Below, piece after piece: positions 6,654 to 16,923 of a stretch of 64,000 bases of DNA. Every line of letters starts with the position of its first letter. Within the stretch, counting starts at the first letter, position 1. The notes under the pieces are model-generated. The model had not been told where the DNA came from. It worked only from the letters and a program-made list of their open reading frames with translations, and searched no databases. Made by a program: the position numbers and the translations under genes. Source of the stretch: Pseudocolwellia sp. AS88 (lineage in GTDB: Bacteria; Pseudomonadota; Gammaproteobacteria; Enterobacterales; Alteromonadaceae); assembly GCF_030551755.1 (NCBI RefSeq), contig NZ_JAUPEC010000022.1, positions 1 to 64,000 on the forward strand, written 5' to 3'.

Positions 6654-8924
6654 TTACATACCTGCGCGAACAAAGCCCCCTAGCCCTAAAATTTCAAACT
6701 GCTCTCTTAAATAACTATGTACTTCTTTAGCTGAACTGAAAGATAAAACATGAGATAAAATAATTTTAGCTTTTTGCATTTCAACATGACGTATCACCCA
6801 CTTTATTTTAGCAATATGGTGAGGATTAAGACTTAACTTATCGTATCCCATAGCCAATAATAATAAAGCGCCTGTTGGTTCACCCGCAAGTTCTCCACAT
6901 AAGCTTAATGGCACTAAGTATTTATTTGATTCATCGGCAATTGTTTTTAATGCACGTAATACTGCTGGATGATAAGCATCGTATAAATCTGCAACTTGTG
7001 CGTTGTTACGATCAACTGCGAGTAAATACTGGGTTAAATCATTCGAACCTACTGAAAAGAAATCAACTCTGCTGGCAAATTCTTTTAGCTGAAAAATAAC
7101 ACTTGGTACTTCAATCATCATCCCTATTTTAGGTTTTAAGAAGGTAGATTTGTCTTTAATTCCAAGCTCAGCCGATAATTCATAATAGGCTTGATTAATT
7201 AAGCGCGTTGACTCATCAACTTCAGAGATATTAGATATCATTGGTAACATAATTTCTAAATTATTATGACCATAATTGGCTCGGATCATTGCTCTAACTT
7301 GCTGTAAGAAGATTTCAGGATGATCAAGTGTGATCCTGATCCCACGCCAACCTAAAAATGGATTATCTTCAACAATAGGGAAATAAGGTAAAGCTTTATC
7401 ACCACCAACATCTAGCGTTCTCATGGTAACGCTTTGCTTTGGAAAAGCTGCTAACACCTGTTTGTACAACACGGTTTGTTGTTGCTCAGAAGGGAAGTAA
7501 CTTTGGCTCATAAATGGAATTTCAGTTCGATATAAACCAATTCCCATGGCGCCCAAGGTTGTAGAATGTTCAAATCCTGAAGACAATCCAGCATTTAATT
7601 GCAGTTCAATACACTTACCATCTAAGGTGATAGCAGGTAATTTTTCAACTGTTTTGACTTTATCAGCTAAAGCGTATTCTTCTTCAATTAAATGCTGATA
7701 CTCTTTTAACAGTGAATCATTTGGTGCAATGAAAAGCTCGCCTGTATAACCATCTACAATAGCAACTTGCCTATCAAGCTGTCCTAATGGGATTTTATCA
7801 ACGCCCATAATAGCGGGTAAACCAAGAGATTTAGCCAGTATCGCTGCATGCGAGTTATTTGAACCTGCAAACGACACAATACCTTTTAAACCACGGTGTT
7901 GATATTCAGCTAACATTGCAGCCGTTACATCTTCAGCTACTAATATAAAGCTATCAAGTGACTCGTTAATTTTTTCATTTTTGTTTAATAAGTTAGCCAG
8001 TAACCGATTACCTAAATCTTTTATGTCACTGGTTCTTTCACGTAAATAGCTATCTTCTAAAGCTTCAAACTTAACAGTGTAACTATCAACAACTATCTTT
8101 AATGCACTTTGAGCGCTCCAGCCTTCATGAATTTTCTTTTCAATTTCTAAACCAAGATTTGCATTGTCTAGAAGCTGCTTATACATTTCAAAAATATCTA
8201 AACTGCTATCAGAAATGATGACACTTAACTGTTGAGCCATGATGTTTATTTCATGGCGGGTATCAGTAATAGCTTGATGAAAAAGTTTTAATTCTTTCGG
8301 GATATTATATTGTTTTTTTAATACAACCGATTGAAGATTAACCGTAGGCTCTATAACAACTAACTCACCAATAGCGACACCTGAAGAGCCACTTACACCT
8401 TGTAATTTTTTTGAGTGTTGGTTATTAATTTCAGCAAAGTTATTTCGCGCTTCAGCATTCACTAATGCCATAGCTAATTGAGCAGATAAAGTTACAAGAA
8501 AAGCTTCTTCGTTTTCATTAAAGCTACGCGCTTCACGTTGTTGAATTGAAAGAATACCCAGTACTTTACGTTGATGAATGATTGGCGTACCTAAAAAGGC
8601 ATTAAGATCATCTTCTTGTACTAGTGGGGTTTTAATGAATTGTGGGTGTTCGTGTGCATTTGAAATATTTAGGAGTTCTTCACGTTGGCCAACTAAACCA
8701 ACTAAACCTTCTGAGAATCCAATACGGGTATTACCTAACGCATCTTTCGCTAAACCATCAGATGCCATTAATACAAATTGTTCGGTAGTATAATCGGCTA
8801 AATATACTGAACAACAATCGGTATTTAATGCTTCCTTAACCTGAGTAACCATTTGACATAATGCGCTTTCTAGCTCTGCATTACGGCTAAACTCAAGTAC
8901 GATGCGACGTAAGGTGGTTAACAT
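6654..8924 (-). CDS. ptsP: Phosphoenolpyruvate-protein phosphotransferase PtsP (EI-Ntr)
   Basis: First enzyme of the nitrogen phosphotransferase system; it passes phosphate from PEP to NPr and on to EIIA-Ntr, and so regulates potassium and nitrogen or stress responses rather than sugar uptake. Of 756 residues, about 1-165 form a GAF sensor domain, 175-300 the EI N-terminal domain, and the phospho-histidine is H359 in GSNNSHAAILA. The PEP-binding TIM barrel follows, with LDVGGDKALPYF and the cysteine motif LCGELAGEP. Length and order match E. coli PtsP. A strong AAAGGGAG site precedes the ATG. It follows rppH on the same strand, separated by a terminator-like hairpin. Confidence 0.96.
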   Translation of the reverse strand: MLTTLRRIVLEFSRNAELESALCQMVTQVKEALNTDCCSVYLADYTTEQFVLMASDGLAKDALGNTRIGFSEGLVGLVGQREELLNISNAHEHPQFIKTPLVQEDDLNAFLGTPIIHQRKVLGILSIQQREARSFNENEEAFLVTLSAQLAMALVNAEARNNFAEINNQHSKKLQGVSGSSGVAIGELVVIEPTVNLQSVVLKKQYNIPKELKLFHQAITDTRHEINIMAQQLSVIISDSSLDIFEMYKQLLDNANLGLEIEKKIHEGWSAQSALKIVVDSYTVKFEALEDSYLRERTSDIKDLGNRLLANLLNKNEKINESLDSFILVAEDVTAAMLAEYQHRGLKGIVSFAGSNNSHAAILAKSLGLPAIMGVDKIPLGQLDRQVAIVDGYTGELFIAPNDSLLKEYQHLIEEEYALADKVKTVEKLPAITLDGKCIELQLNAGLSSGFEHSTTLGAMGIGLYRTEIPFMSQSYFPSEQQQTVLYKQVLAAFPKQSVTMRTLDVGGDKALPYFPIVEDNPFLGWRGIRITLDHPEIFLQQVRAMIRANYGHNNLEIMLPMISNISEVDESTRLINQAYYELSAELGIKDKSTFLKPKIGMMIEVPSVIFQLKEFASRVDFFSVGSNDLTQYLLAVDRNNAQVADLYDAYHPAVLRALKTIADESNKYLVPLSLCGELAGEPTGALLLLAMGYDKLSLNPHHIAKIKWVIRHVEMQKAKIILSHVLSFSSAKEVHSYLREQFEILGLGGFVRAGM

Positions 8925-9015
8925 GTATCTCCCTTTTATTTTATAGTTGTATTGAACTGCTCTTTAAGCTGTATTTTTATATTCCAAAATAAATTAAGTG
9001 AAAGTGAAAATAAAA

Positions 9016-9043
9016 AATAGCCTACAAGGATATGTAAGCTATT
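9016..9043 (-). terminator. Intrinsic terminator between rppH and ptsP
   Basis: Arms at 9016-9025 and 9034-9043 form a 10-bp stem with one imperfect pair, and on the minus strand the hairpin is followed by ttttttatttt (9005-9015). It would stop or attenuate rppH transcripts before ptsP. Confidence 0.7.
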
Positions 9044-9062
9044 AGATTAAACATAATAATAA

Positions 9063-9569
9063 TCAGTTACGGCGTTTACGACGCTCTGATCGATATGAGG
9101 GCATAGCTGGTAACAAAAACTCTTTCATTACTTTTCGATAAACCTCACGCTTAAATGAAACAACTTGCCTTACTGGATAAAAGTAGCTTACCCATCTCCA
9201 ATCATCAAATTCAGGATGCTCTGAATTTAGTAAATCTACAGATGATTCTTTAGACGTTAGCTTAAGTAAAAACCATTTCTGTTTTTGCCCAATACATAAC
9301 GGTTTGCTGTCGTGTCTTATTAAACGCTTCGGTAGTTTGTATCTAAGCCAGTGTTTGGTCGAAGCAACAACTTTTACATGTTCAGGTTTTAAACCAACTT
9401 CTTCCTGAAGTTCCCTGTACATTGCTTGTTCTGCTGATTCACCCTTGTCTATACCACCTTGTGGATATTGCCAAGAATGTTGTCCAAAACGCCTTGCCCA
9501 AAATACCTGTCCCCTATCATTGATTATTACTATGCCGACATTGGCTCGATAGCCATCAGCATCTATCAA
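9063..9569 (-). CDS. rppH: RNA pyrophosphohydrolase RppH (Nudix), TTG start
   Basis: Removes pyrophosphate from the 5' end of transcripts, which opens them to RNase E decay. The Nudix box [23 protein letters not shown]-like segment fits GX5EX7REUXEEXGU, and [30 protein letters not shown] and [11 protein letters not shown] match E. coli RppH closely. I place the start at a TTG (9569): it aligns with the family N-terminus (IDADGYR) and has GGGAG just upstream. The frame is open to an ATG at 9692, but those extra 41 residues have no counterpart in the family. The resulting 168 residues compare with 176 in E. coli. It diverges from mutH. Confidence 0.94.
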   Translation of the reverse strand: MIDADGYRANVGIVIINDRGQVFWARRFGQHSWQYPQGGIDKGESAEQAMYRELQEEVGLKPEHVKVVASTKHWLRYKLPKRLIRHDSKPLCIGQKQKWFLLKLTSKESSVDLLNSEHPEFDDWRWVSYFYPVRQVVSFKREVYRKVMKEFLLPAMPSYRSERRKRRN

Positions 9570-9704
9570 AGGAGCTCCCGACAAATTTTCAATAGTTAAC
9601 TGATTCTTCCACACAATAGGCTTTGGAGCAAATAAAAATTCACTTGATACCAGACATTTAGGGCAATAATAATCGCTAACAGGTGCATTCATTTATTCAA
9701 TTAG

Positions 9705-9710
9705 TATAAT
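9705..9710 (+). promoter_or_regulatory. Possible -10 element for mutH
   Basis: A perfect TATAAT lies 29 bp before the proposed mutH start codon; the matching -35 region (near 9682, ggtgca) is poor. If used, transcription would begin near 9717 and the leader would be only about 20 bases, which limits where translation can start. Confidence 0.35.
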
Positions 9711-9738
9711 AGACAAAACAACTTAACGACCGACTATT

Positions 9739-10413
9739 ATCAAAATAAATATCCCACAAGACGAAACAACGCTATTAACACGAGCAAATGCATTATCTGG
9801 ACTAACGTTAGGCGAAGTTGCGGGTAATGAAGGCATAGTTGTTCCACAAGATTTAAAGAAAGAAAAAGGTTGGGTAGGATTACTACTTGAAAAAGTCCTT
9901 GGCGCAAGCGCCGGTTCAAAGCCAGAGCCAGACTTCCCTCATTTAGGTATAGAATTAAAAACCCTTCCCATCACACGTGAAGGTAAACCGTTAGAAACCA
10001 CGTTTGTGTGTGTAACACCATTAAAAGATTTAGTGGGAGCTACATGGCAAAACAGTCACATTAAAAACAAACTTGCGCGTGTATTATGGGTTCCTATTAT
10101 TGCTGAGCGTTCAATAGCGATACCGGATCGCATAATTGGCACACCTTTTATCTGGTCACCTTCGCCTGAAGAAGAGCATTTAATGGCGATGGACTGGCAA
10201 GAACTAACAGACATGATTGTTTTAGGTGAAGTAGAAAACATTACAGGTAAACACGGACAAGTGCTTCAAATAAGACCTAAAGCCGCCAATAGCCAAGCAA
10301 AAACTCAAGCGGTAAATAAAAATGGGCAACCGTTTATGACGCTACCCAGAGGATTTTATTTAAAAACTACTTTTACTCATCATTTGTTAAAAAAACATTT
10401 GAGGATTAATTAA
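9739..10413 (+). CDS. mutH: DNA mismatch repair endonuclease MutH, non-canonical start
   Basis: Nicks the unmethylated strand at hemimethylated GATC sites when activated by MutS-MutL. The frame encodes a complete 224-residue Mut[25 protein letters not shown], then D65, E72 and K74 (the catalytic D-E-K set; D70, E77, K79 in E. coli), [24 protein letters not shown] and [12 protein letters not shown]. No ATG, GTG or TTG exists in frame between the upstream stop (9724-9726) and 10006, and a start at 10006 would lose all catalytic residues. Translation probably begins at ATC 9739 or ATT 9736, giving an (M)KINIP-like N-terminus. No clear ribosome-binding site is visible, so reduced expression or a decayed start is possible. 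Confidence 0.8.
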   Translation: MKINIPQDETTLLTRANALSGLTLGEVAGNEGIVVPQDLKKEKGWVGLLLEKVLGASAGSKPEPDFPHLGIELKTLPITREGKPLETTFVCVTPLKDLVGATWQNSHIKNKLARVLWVPIIAERSIAIPDRIIGTPFIWSPSPEEEHLMAMDWQELTDMIVLGEVENITGKHGQVLQIRPKAANSQAKTQAVNKNGQPFMTLPRGFYLKTTFTHHLLKKHLRIN

Positions 10414-10580
10414 TCTGAGCCCCGAACACCAGAATATAAAAGCATCAGAATAAAGATTGGAAACCGGGTATTCACTAAAAGAAGCTTGGTATAAAGATGC
10501 GTAACAAATAAATAACCAATGACTTCTTTTACATACTAAAAAGGATTATCAATATTTAATTACCGATTAATAATCCCCTC

Positions 10581-11546
10581 TTACCCATGCTCTTTAATGC
10601 AAATGCTTTGTGCAAAACTTACTGTTGAATGAGCTGGAATTATTACAGGTGAAGTATTTGCTGCTTCTAAACAAACATATTCATTTTCACCTTGCGAGTG
10701 AATATCATCCATACTATCAGCGGTTTCTTTCCCTGGATTCCATAAAACCCATTGATGACAATCAGAAGAAGTCACTTCTAGAGTACGCTGCCAAGCATTA
10801 TCTACAATATTCATCACATTATTTGATTGATAAACACGATCAATAGGACCTTTACAGTTTTCTAATGTGCTGAAGTTATCAAAAGTGTTTGATAGTTTAT
10901 CGAAGTAATTTACCTGAGATAATTCATTAACGTGAGTTTTTTGAGGATCACCAACGGCAAAATAACTGTGTAAAGCGCCTGTGTATTCAACATCTTTAGC
11001 TGATTTGTTTTCTATAAATAGCTTCTGTGAAAATGATTCACCAAACACTATTTCTTGTTTTAATTGATAGGCGATATCCCAAGCTGGCGTTCTATTTTCA
11101 CCTTGTTGGCTTAGAACAACCTTAACTGTATTTTCAGTTATTTCGATATCTTCTACTTGCCATAATGATGTTCTCGCAAAGCCATGATTCGCTAATAACG
11201 CTTTATCAACATGAGTAAAATCAAGGTTTTTGTTGTGTTGAAATAAATCAGCTTCAAAACCACCAAACCAAGGTAAACAAATAGGTATTCCGCCTCTTAT
11301 GCCCTTATTATTACCAAACAAAGAGTCTTTACTCATCCAAAATACAGGCTGTTGTCCTTTAGGTTGCCAAGAAACAACATGTCCGCCATACAAACTGATA
11401 GATGCGCTGAAAAGTTTGTGCTCTATTTGCAAGCCATCAGTGGTTGTTAATATATTTTTATCTGAGAAGCGGGTTTGTTCTACAGCACCAAATTCATTAT
11501 GTTGATTTATGATTTGTGCTGCTTTTTCAATACTATCTGATGACAT
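10581..11546 (-). CDS. yeaD: D-hexose-6-phosphate mutarotase (YeaD-like aldose 1-epimerase)
   Basis: A 321-residue galactose-mutarotase-fold protein that interconverts the anomers of glucose-6-phosphate-type sugars. Visible family features are SLYGGHVVSWQPKGQQPVFWMS, the IRGGIPICLPWFG phosphate-sugar segment, NHGFARTSLW with the conserved histidine and arginine, LHSYFAVGD, and the terminal CLEAAN with the catalytic glutamate. Length is slightly above E. coli YeaD (294) because of an N-terminal extension. AGGATCCTC precedes the ATG. It stands alone between mutH (convergent) and the pnt operon. Confidence 0.9.
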   Translation of the reverse strand: MSSDSIEKAAQIINQHNEFGAVEQTRFSDKNILTTTDGLQIEHKLFSASISLYGGHVVSWQPKGQQPVFWMSKDSLFGNNKGIRGGIPICLPWFGGFEADLFQHNKNLDFTHVDKALLANHGFARTSLWQVEDIEITENTVKVVLSQQGENRTPAWDIAYQLKQEIVFGESFSQKLFIENKSAKDVEYTGALHSYFAVGDPQKTHVNELSQVNYFDKLSNTFDNFSTLENCKGPIDRVYQSNNVMNIVDNAWQRTLEVTSSDCHQWVLWNPGKETADSMDDIHSQGENEYVCLEAANTSPVIIPAHSTVSFAQSICIKEHG

Positions 11547-11731
11547 GAGGATCCTAAATATAAAACGCTTATAGAAAACGGAGTAAGACTAAGTTGATTA
11601 CCCCCTATTCGGGTTAATTAATTACATTTTAGAGTAAAGGGAAATAGTGCGAAAGGATAAAAAAGATTTTATAAGTGATTTAATTTGTTCTTATGGATTA
11701 TTTAAAGGCATTCAAAGTAATAAAAATAAAA

Positions 11732-11771
11732 AGCCATTTTTCCAACCGTGTTAGCGATCGTAAAAATGGCT
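11732..11771 (-). terminator. Intrinsic terminator of the pntAB operon
   Basis: A perfect 10-bp stem (agccattttt at 11732-11741, aaaaatggct at 11762-11771) is followed on the minus strand by a T-rich run (tttttattttt). It lies 50 bp after the pntB stop. Confidence 0.85.
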
Positions 11772-11821
11772 CAAATTTTCGTTTAAATAAACTCTAACTT
11801 TCTTCTAAAAAATACAAAAAA

Positions 11822-13225
11822 TTATAAAGAACGACAAATGGCTTCTACTGAATCTTTCGCATCGCCAAATAACATTTGTGTATTATCTTTAAAGAATAAT
11901 GGATTTTGAACACCTGCATAACCCGTGCTCATTGAACGTTTAAAAACCACAACATTCTTAGCATTCCAAACTTCCAATACAGGCATACCTGCAATAGGGC
12001 TTGTTGGATCTTCTGCAGCTGCCGGGTTTACGGTATCGTTAGCACCAATAACCAGCACCACATCCGTTTCAGGGAAGTCATCATTAATTTCCTCCATACC
12101 TAAAACAATATCGTAAGGTACTTTAGCTTCAGCTAATAACACATTCATGTGACCTGGTAATCTTCCTGCAACAGGGTGAATAGCAAATCTTACATTAATG
12201 CCTTTTTCTTTTAGGATGCGTGTCATTTCATAAACAGGATATTGCGCTTGAGCTACTGCCATGCCATAACCAGGCGTAATAACCACTGATTTAGCATCAC
12301 TTAATAAAGCAGCTACCGCTTCAGCTGTTGCTTCCACATGCTCGCCATAATATTTATCTGTATCAATAACCACATCTGTTCCAAAACCACCGGCAATAAC
12401 GCTGATAAACGAGCGATTCATCGCCTTACACATAATGTAAGATAATATCGCACCTGACGAGCCCACTAATGCACCTGTAACAATTAATAAGTCATTACTT
12501 AACATAAAGCCTGCTGCCGCTGCTGCCCAACCAGAATATGAGTTAAGCATTGAAACCACTACAGGCATGTCAGCACCACCAATAGATGCAACCAAATGCC
12601 AACCAAACAATAAAGCAACAATTGTCATAATATATAATGCAGCCGAGCTGCCATCATTTTCAACAAAGCTAAGCATTAACATAAAAGAGAATAATAACGC
12701 CGCTAAATTAAGGGTATGACGTTGAGGTAACATAAGCGCAGCTGAATTAATTAAACCTCGTAATTTAGCAAAAGCAACTACAGATCCGGTGAAAGTAACC
12801 GCACCAATAAACACCCCTAAGAAAATCTCAGTTAAATGAATATTAGTTTCCATTTGCTGAGCTGAAGTTAAATATCCAACAGGATGACTCGACATTTCAT
12901 AAAAGCTATTAAAGCCAACTAAAACAGCAGCTAAACCAACAAAGCTATGTAATATAGCGACTAGTTCAGGCATTCCTGTCATTTCAACTTTCTTCGCTAA
13001 ACGTAAACCAATAACGGTTCCTATAATCATAACAACAATGATCACACCTACGTTTGACACTCTTTCGTCAGCAATGGTCGCAATTAAAGCGATACTCATA
13101 CCAACAATACCAAACCAGTTGCCTCTTTCAGCCGTTTCTTGTTTACTTAAGCCTGACAAACTAAATATAAATAACAATGCTGAAACTAGGTATGCAGCAC
13201 TAATAAATCCACTTGAAAATTCCAT
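11822..13225 (-). CDS. pntB: NAD(P) transhydrogenase subunit beta
   Basis: Membrane subunit of the proton-translocating transhydrogenase, which uses the proton gradient to drive hydride transfer from NADH to NADP+. The 467-residue protein has about eight to nine membrane helices up to residue 265 and a C-terminal NADP(H)-binding domain with [49 protein letters not shown] and [10 protein letters not shown]. It is eight bases downstream of pntA, so the pair is one operon that ends at a strong hairpin. Confidence 0.97.
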   Translation of the reverse strand: MEFSSGFISAAYLVSALLFIFSLSGLSKQETAERGNWFGIVGMSIALIATIADERVSNVGVIIVVMIIGTVIGLRLAKKVEMTGMPELVAILHSFVGLAAVLVGFNSFYEMSSHPVGYLTSAQQMETNIHLTEIFLGVFIGAVTFTGSVVAFAKLRGLINSAALMLPQRHTLNLAALLFSFMLMLSFVENDGSSAALYIMTIVALLFGWHLVASIGGADMPVVVSMLNSYSGWAAAAAGFMLSNDLLIVTGALVGSSGAILSYIMCKAMNRSFISVIAGGFGTDVVIDTDKYYGEHVEATAEAVAALLSDAKSVVITPGYGMAVAQAQYPVYEMTRILKEKGINVRFAIHPVAGRLPGHMNVLLAEAKVPYDIVLGMEEINDDFPETDVVLVIGANDTVNPAAAEDPTSPIAGMPVLEVWNAKNVVVFKRSMSTGYAGVQNPLFFKDNTQMLFGDAKDSVEAICRSL

Positions 13226-13233
13226 AGTGCCTC

Positions 13234-14769
13234 CTATCTTCTAAACATTTTTAACATGCGTTTTGTTACCATAAAACCACCAACAATATTAATTGTGGCA
13301 ATAAGTACGGCTATCGCAGCTAAAACTTGAATAATGGTATTGTCTTGCCCTATTTGTAATAAAGCACCAACGATAATAATGCCTGAAATAGCATTAGTAA
13401 CACTCATTAGTGGTGTATGAAGCGAATGACTAACATTCCAAACAACGTTGTAACCTATTACACAAGATAAAACGAAAACCGTGAAGTGAGAGATAAAATC
13501 TGCAGGAGCAACACTCGCTACCCAACCAAACAATAAAGCAGCGCCCGCCATCAAACCATATTTTTTCAATGGACTTGTGGGTACTTCTGGCTCAGGCTCC
13601 ACTTTAGCAGCAGGTTCAGGTTTAGTTGCTGGAGCAGCACTAACTTGAATTGGCGGTGGTGGAAAAGTTATTTCATTGCCTTTAACCACTGTCATATTTC
13701 TTACAACAACATCGTCAAAATCTACTTGAATAGTACCGTCTTTTTCAGGACACACTAGTTTAAGTAAATTAACTAAGTTGTTCGCGTAAAGCTGCGAGGC
13801 TTGATTAGGTAAACGCGATACAAGATCGGTATAACCAATAATATGCACACCTTCTACATCAGCAATTTTTCCTGGAACGGTTAGTTCACAGTTACCACCA
13901 CTTGCCGCAGCTAAGTCAACAATAACAGAACCTGTTTTCATTGATTTTACCATAGCTTCAGTGATCAGCTTAGGTGCGGGTCTACCTGGGATCATGGCTG
14001 TGGTAATAATAATATCGACGTCTTTAGCTTGTTTAGCAAAAAGTGCCATTTCGGCTTCAATGAATGCTGCACTCATTTCTTTAGCGTAACCATCGCCAGA
14101 ACCTGTATCTTCAGGTTCTTCGTAATCAAGCTCTAAAAATTCAGCACCCATGCTTTCAATTTGTTCTTTAACTTCAGGGCGAGTATCAAAGGCTCTAACA
14201 ATAGCCCCTAAACTACTAGCAGTACCAATAGCAGCAAGGCCAGCAACACCTGCACCGATAATCATAACTTTAGCTGGAGGCATTTTACCTGCTGCTGTAA
14301 TTTGTCCTGTAAGAAAACGGCCAAAATTATGAGTCGCTTCAATGACAGCACGATAGCCTGCAATATTTGCCATTGAACTTAATGCGTCCATTGACTGAGA
14401 GCGTGTCATTCTTGGTACCATTTCCATGGCAAAGGTTGTAATAGATTTTTCTTTTAAAGCTTCGAGTAACTCAGGCGATTGAGCTGGAGCGATAAAACTG
14501 ATGAGATGACTCTCATCTTTCATTTGAGAAACTTCTTCAAGGGTTGGAGAGTTTACTTTAAGTATAATGTCTGACTGAAAGCAATTAGCTTTGGTAACAA
14601 GTTCAGCGCCAACATCTAAATATTCTTGATCTGTAAAACTAGCTTTTTTCCCTGCATTTTTTTGCACATTAACATCGAAACCTAGCTTTTTTAGCGCAGC
14701 TACCGATGTCGGTGAGGCAGAAACTCGATTCTCCCCCGACAGCACCTCTTTGGGTATACCAATATTCAT
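13234..14769 (-). CDS. pntA: NAD(P) transhydrogenase subunit alpha
   Basis: Carries the NAD(H) site of transhydrogenase. The 511-residue fused form (as in E. coli) has alanine-dehydrogenase-like domains at about 1-370 with [20 protein letters not shown], the [13 protein letters not shown] Rossmann loop, DTRPEVKEQ and [14 protein letters not shown] proline/alanine-rich linker (about 375-400) leads to three or four C-terminal membrane helices (405-505). pntB follows at once. No unusual features. Confidence 0.97.
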   Translation of the reverse strand: MNIGIPKEVLSGENRVSASPTSVAALKKLGFDVNVQKNAGKKASFTDQEYLDVGAELVTKANCFQSDIILKVNSPTLEEVSQMKDESHLISFIAPAQSPELLEALKEKSITTFAMEMVPRMTRSQSMDALSSMANIAGYRAVIEATHNFGRFLTGQITAAGKMPPAKVMIIGAGVAGLAAIGTASSLGAIVRAFDTRPEVKEQIESMGAEFLELDYEEPEDTGSGDGYAKEMSAAFIEAEMALFAKQAKDVDIIITTAMIPGRPAPKLITEAMVKSMKTGSVIVDLAAASGGNCELTVPGKIADVEGVHIIGYTDLVSRLPNQASQLYANNLVNLLKLVCPEKDGTIQVDFDDVVVRNMTVVKGNEITFPPPPIQVSAAPATKPEPAAKVEPEPEVPTSPLKKYGLMAGAALLFGWVASVAPADFISHFTVFVLSCVIGYNVVWNVSHSLHTPLMSVTNAISGIIIVGALLQIGQDNTIIQVLAAIAVLIATINIVGGFMVTKRMLKMFRR

Positions 14770-14973
14770 AGTTCACCTTTATTATTATGTTTTATTGTCG
14801 ATACATAAAATCCATCGTGCGAAATTAGGATCCCCTGATAGGGATGGATAAATACCAGGCAGCTCAATTAATGAGTCAACCTAGTATTATTATTAACCGT
14901 AGCAAAGATGTACAAATAATGAAAGTAAAGAATGAAAGGGGTAACTTACAAACTGAAAGGTAAATCTTTCGAG

Positions 14974-15510
14974 TTAATCGATATCTTCCAAAGGCCAAGA
15001 AACAATATAATCTTCAAAATGCACGATACTAATATCGTCATCTTTCACTATTTTCCCTCTAACTGACATACCCGCATTATGCATAGCTGTCTTTTTACCT
15101 TTGTGCAGTAATGGGTGCCAAGATGGTATCCCACGACCTTCTTGTAAGCGTCGGTAAGTACAACTTGGAGGCATAAAAAACACACCATCTAGGTTGTCTT
15201 GTGTTAAACGCACGCAATCAGGTACAAGGGTTGTACGCTCTGCATATTTAGTGCATTGACATGATTTTTCATTAAGTAAAAAACAGGCAATATTCGAGTA
15301 ATGAATTTGCTCGCCTTCTTGAATATGATCTGTTGGTAAAAGCTCAGTTGACTCATCTGTTGATTCATCATCAATAAACTTATTTAAACAACATTTAGCG
15401 CAACCATCACACAAGGATTCCCATTCAGTTCGAGACATTTCTGACAGGGTTTTACTTTCCCAAAAAGGTGTTACAACGGGCTTAACAACCTTTGCTGATT
15501 TCTTTGGCAT
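14974..15510 (-). CDS. ycgN: YcgN-family (UPF0260) cysteine-cluster protein
   Basis: A 178-residue protein with the family's cysteine cluster: CDGCAKCCLNKF at about 34-45, then NIACFLLNEKSCQCTKYAERTTLVPDCVRL, whose eight-cysteine pattern suggests a metal or Fe-S site. The C-terminal half (MPPSCTYRRLQEGRGIPSWHPLLHKG) is strongly conserved in the family. The biochemical role is not established. It belongs to the rnd-ycgL-mltB-ycgN gene order, although it is separated from mltB by about 310 bp and a terminator, so it has its own promoter. Confidence 0.9.
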   Translation of the reverse strand: MPKKSAKVVKPVVTPFWESKTLSEMSRTEWESLCDGCAKCCLNKFIDDESTDESTELLPTDHIQEGEQIHYSNIACFLLNEKSCQCTKYAERTTLVPDCVRLTQDNLDGVFFMPPSCTYRRLQEGRGIPSWHPLLHKGKKTAMHNAGMSVRGKIVKDDDISIVHFEDYIVSWPLEDID

Positions 15511-15822
15511 GCGCTTTTCTCTTCTCTCTTTTTGAATACAATATATGAAATTGTTCTAACTTGTTATTAGCTAGTTAACCTGTAATAAAACAGGTTGTAA
15601 CTACTCGTTTATTCTTTGTTTTAGTTTCTAAGTATAGACAGAGTGTTTATTTTATTAAAATGCTTAGCCTCACATTAAGTGTAGCTCACGCTCTATAAAC
15701 TGATCTATTAATGAAAATGGTTTATTTAGGATTATACACGTAACAGTAGGCTATTAGGTGTAAAACAAAGATAAACACTTGTGCTAACACTACTCAGCTC
15801 AAGTGTTTATCTTGAATAGACG
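15511..15822. other. Intergenic region between mltB and ycgN
   Basis: No gene is supported. It holds a small hairpin aacctgt/acaggtt (15577-15583 and 15590-15596, six-base loop), which lies in the probable ycgN leader, and the mltB terminator at 15769-15812. Confidence 0.5.
15769..15812 (-). terminator. Intrinsic terminator after mltB
   Basis: A perfect 13-bp stem (15769-15781 with 15800-15812) and an 18-base loop; on the minus strand it is followed by ctttgtttta. It starts 11 bp after the mltB stop. Confidence 0.75.
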
Positions 15823-16851
15823 TTAATCTATTGGTGGAAACTTAATGCGGTCTGATAAATGCCCTACTGAACTTACAAAGTAGTAACTTAAATTCCAGTG
15901 CATCAAACTTTTGTAATTATCGTAAGCTAAATAAGCTCTACCATTAGCGTCATCAGGGAAAACTAAAGCAGCCGTTAAATCAGCTTCAGGTAAATTAGTA
16001 CCATCGGTACGTCTAACACCTAATGCCTGCCATTGTGCGAGAGTTTTTTCAGTTCTACTCCAAGCTTTTAACCAGTTTGCGCGACTACCTGTATTTTTAG
16101 GAATAGCTAAACTCGTATCAAAACCTTCAGGTAATTTTACTTGTCGTCCCCAAGTTAGATCATCATTCCAGTTTTCATTTTTTAAATAGTTAGCCATTGA
16201 AGAAAATACATCGGCATGATTTCCCCAAATATCTTTTTTACCGTCGCCATCGCCATCTACCGCATAGCTAAGAAAAGATGTTGGCATAAATTGATTTTGT
16301 CCCATAGCGCCAGCCCAAGAGCCTTTCATATTTTCAATTGAAATATGACCTTCTTGTAAGATAGTTAATGCTGCCCATAATTGTTTTTTAAAGAAGGCTT
16401 CTCTACGGCCTTCGTAAGCCATAGTTGATAATGCTGAGATAACATTATAGTTACCCATAATTTTACCAAAATTGGTTTCAAGCCCCCATAGCGCTACAAT
16501 AAAACGTGGTTGTACACCATATTTAGCGCCAACTTCGGTGAGGAGTTGTTCATGCTTTTTGTATTCACTACGAGCACGTTCAATTTTCCAGTTAGGGACA
16601 CGTTTAGGTAAATAAGTATCGAGAGTTTCAACGTTTTCTGGCTGACTTTTATCTGCTTTTACTGCACGTTGATGAAAAGTTACGTTAGCGAAACTGCTGT
16701 CTATTATTTCAGGCGTGTAACCTTTCTGAAGTGCTTCTGCTTTTATTGCTTTAATATAAGCTTCAAAGCTTGGCTTCTCTGCCACAGCATCATTTGCTGC
16801 TGCATAAGATGCAAATAAAATAGTACTAGAGAGTATAATTTTTTTTAACAT
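15823..16851 (-). CDS. mltB: Lytic murein transglycosylase (MltB family)
   Basis: Periplasmic enzyme that cleaves peptidoglycan glycan strands to form 1,6-anhydro-muramyl ends. I use the ATG at 16851 (342 residues): it gives a signal peptide MLKKIILSSTILFASYAAA and has AGGAAC upstream, while the frame extends 16 codons further. The SLT_2 domain shows FIVALWGLETNFGKIMGNY with the catalytic glutamate, SWAGAMGQNQFMPTSFL and DGDGDGKKDIWG. There is no lipobox cysteine, so it is likely soluble in the periplasm, unlike lipoprotein MltB of E. coli. Confidence 0.92.
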   Translation of the reverse strand: MLKKIILSSTILFASYAAANDAVAEKPSFEAYIKAIKAEALQKGYTPEIIDSSFANVTFHQRAVKADKSQPENVETLDTYLPKRVPNWKIERARSEYKKHEQLLTEVGAKYGVQPRFIVALWGLETNFGKIMGNYNVISALSTMAYEGRREAFFKKQLWAALTILQEGHISIENMKGSWAGAMGQNQFMPTSFLSYAVDGDGDGKKDIWGNHADVFSSMANYLKNENWNDDLTWGRQVKLPEGFDTSLAIPKNTGSRANWLKAWSRTEKTLAQWQALGVRRTDGTNLPEADLTAALVFPDDANGRAYLAYDNYKSLMHWNLSYYFVSSVGHLSDRIKFPPID

Positions 16852-16923
16852 AGAAGTTCCTGTTAAAGCATTGTTCTTGAATAATGAAGTTATTTGCACA
16901 AATACAATTCCTTTTATTAAATA

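Noticed and set aside
10006-10413. A 135-residue GTG-start version of MutH
   Set aside because: It lacks the catalytic D, E and K, and the family sequence continues upstream in the same frame, so the longer non-canonical start is preferred.
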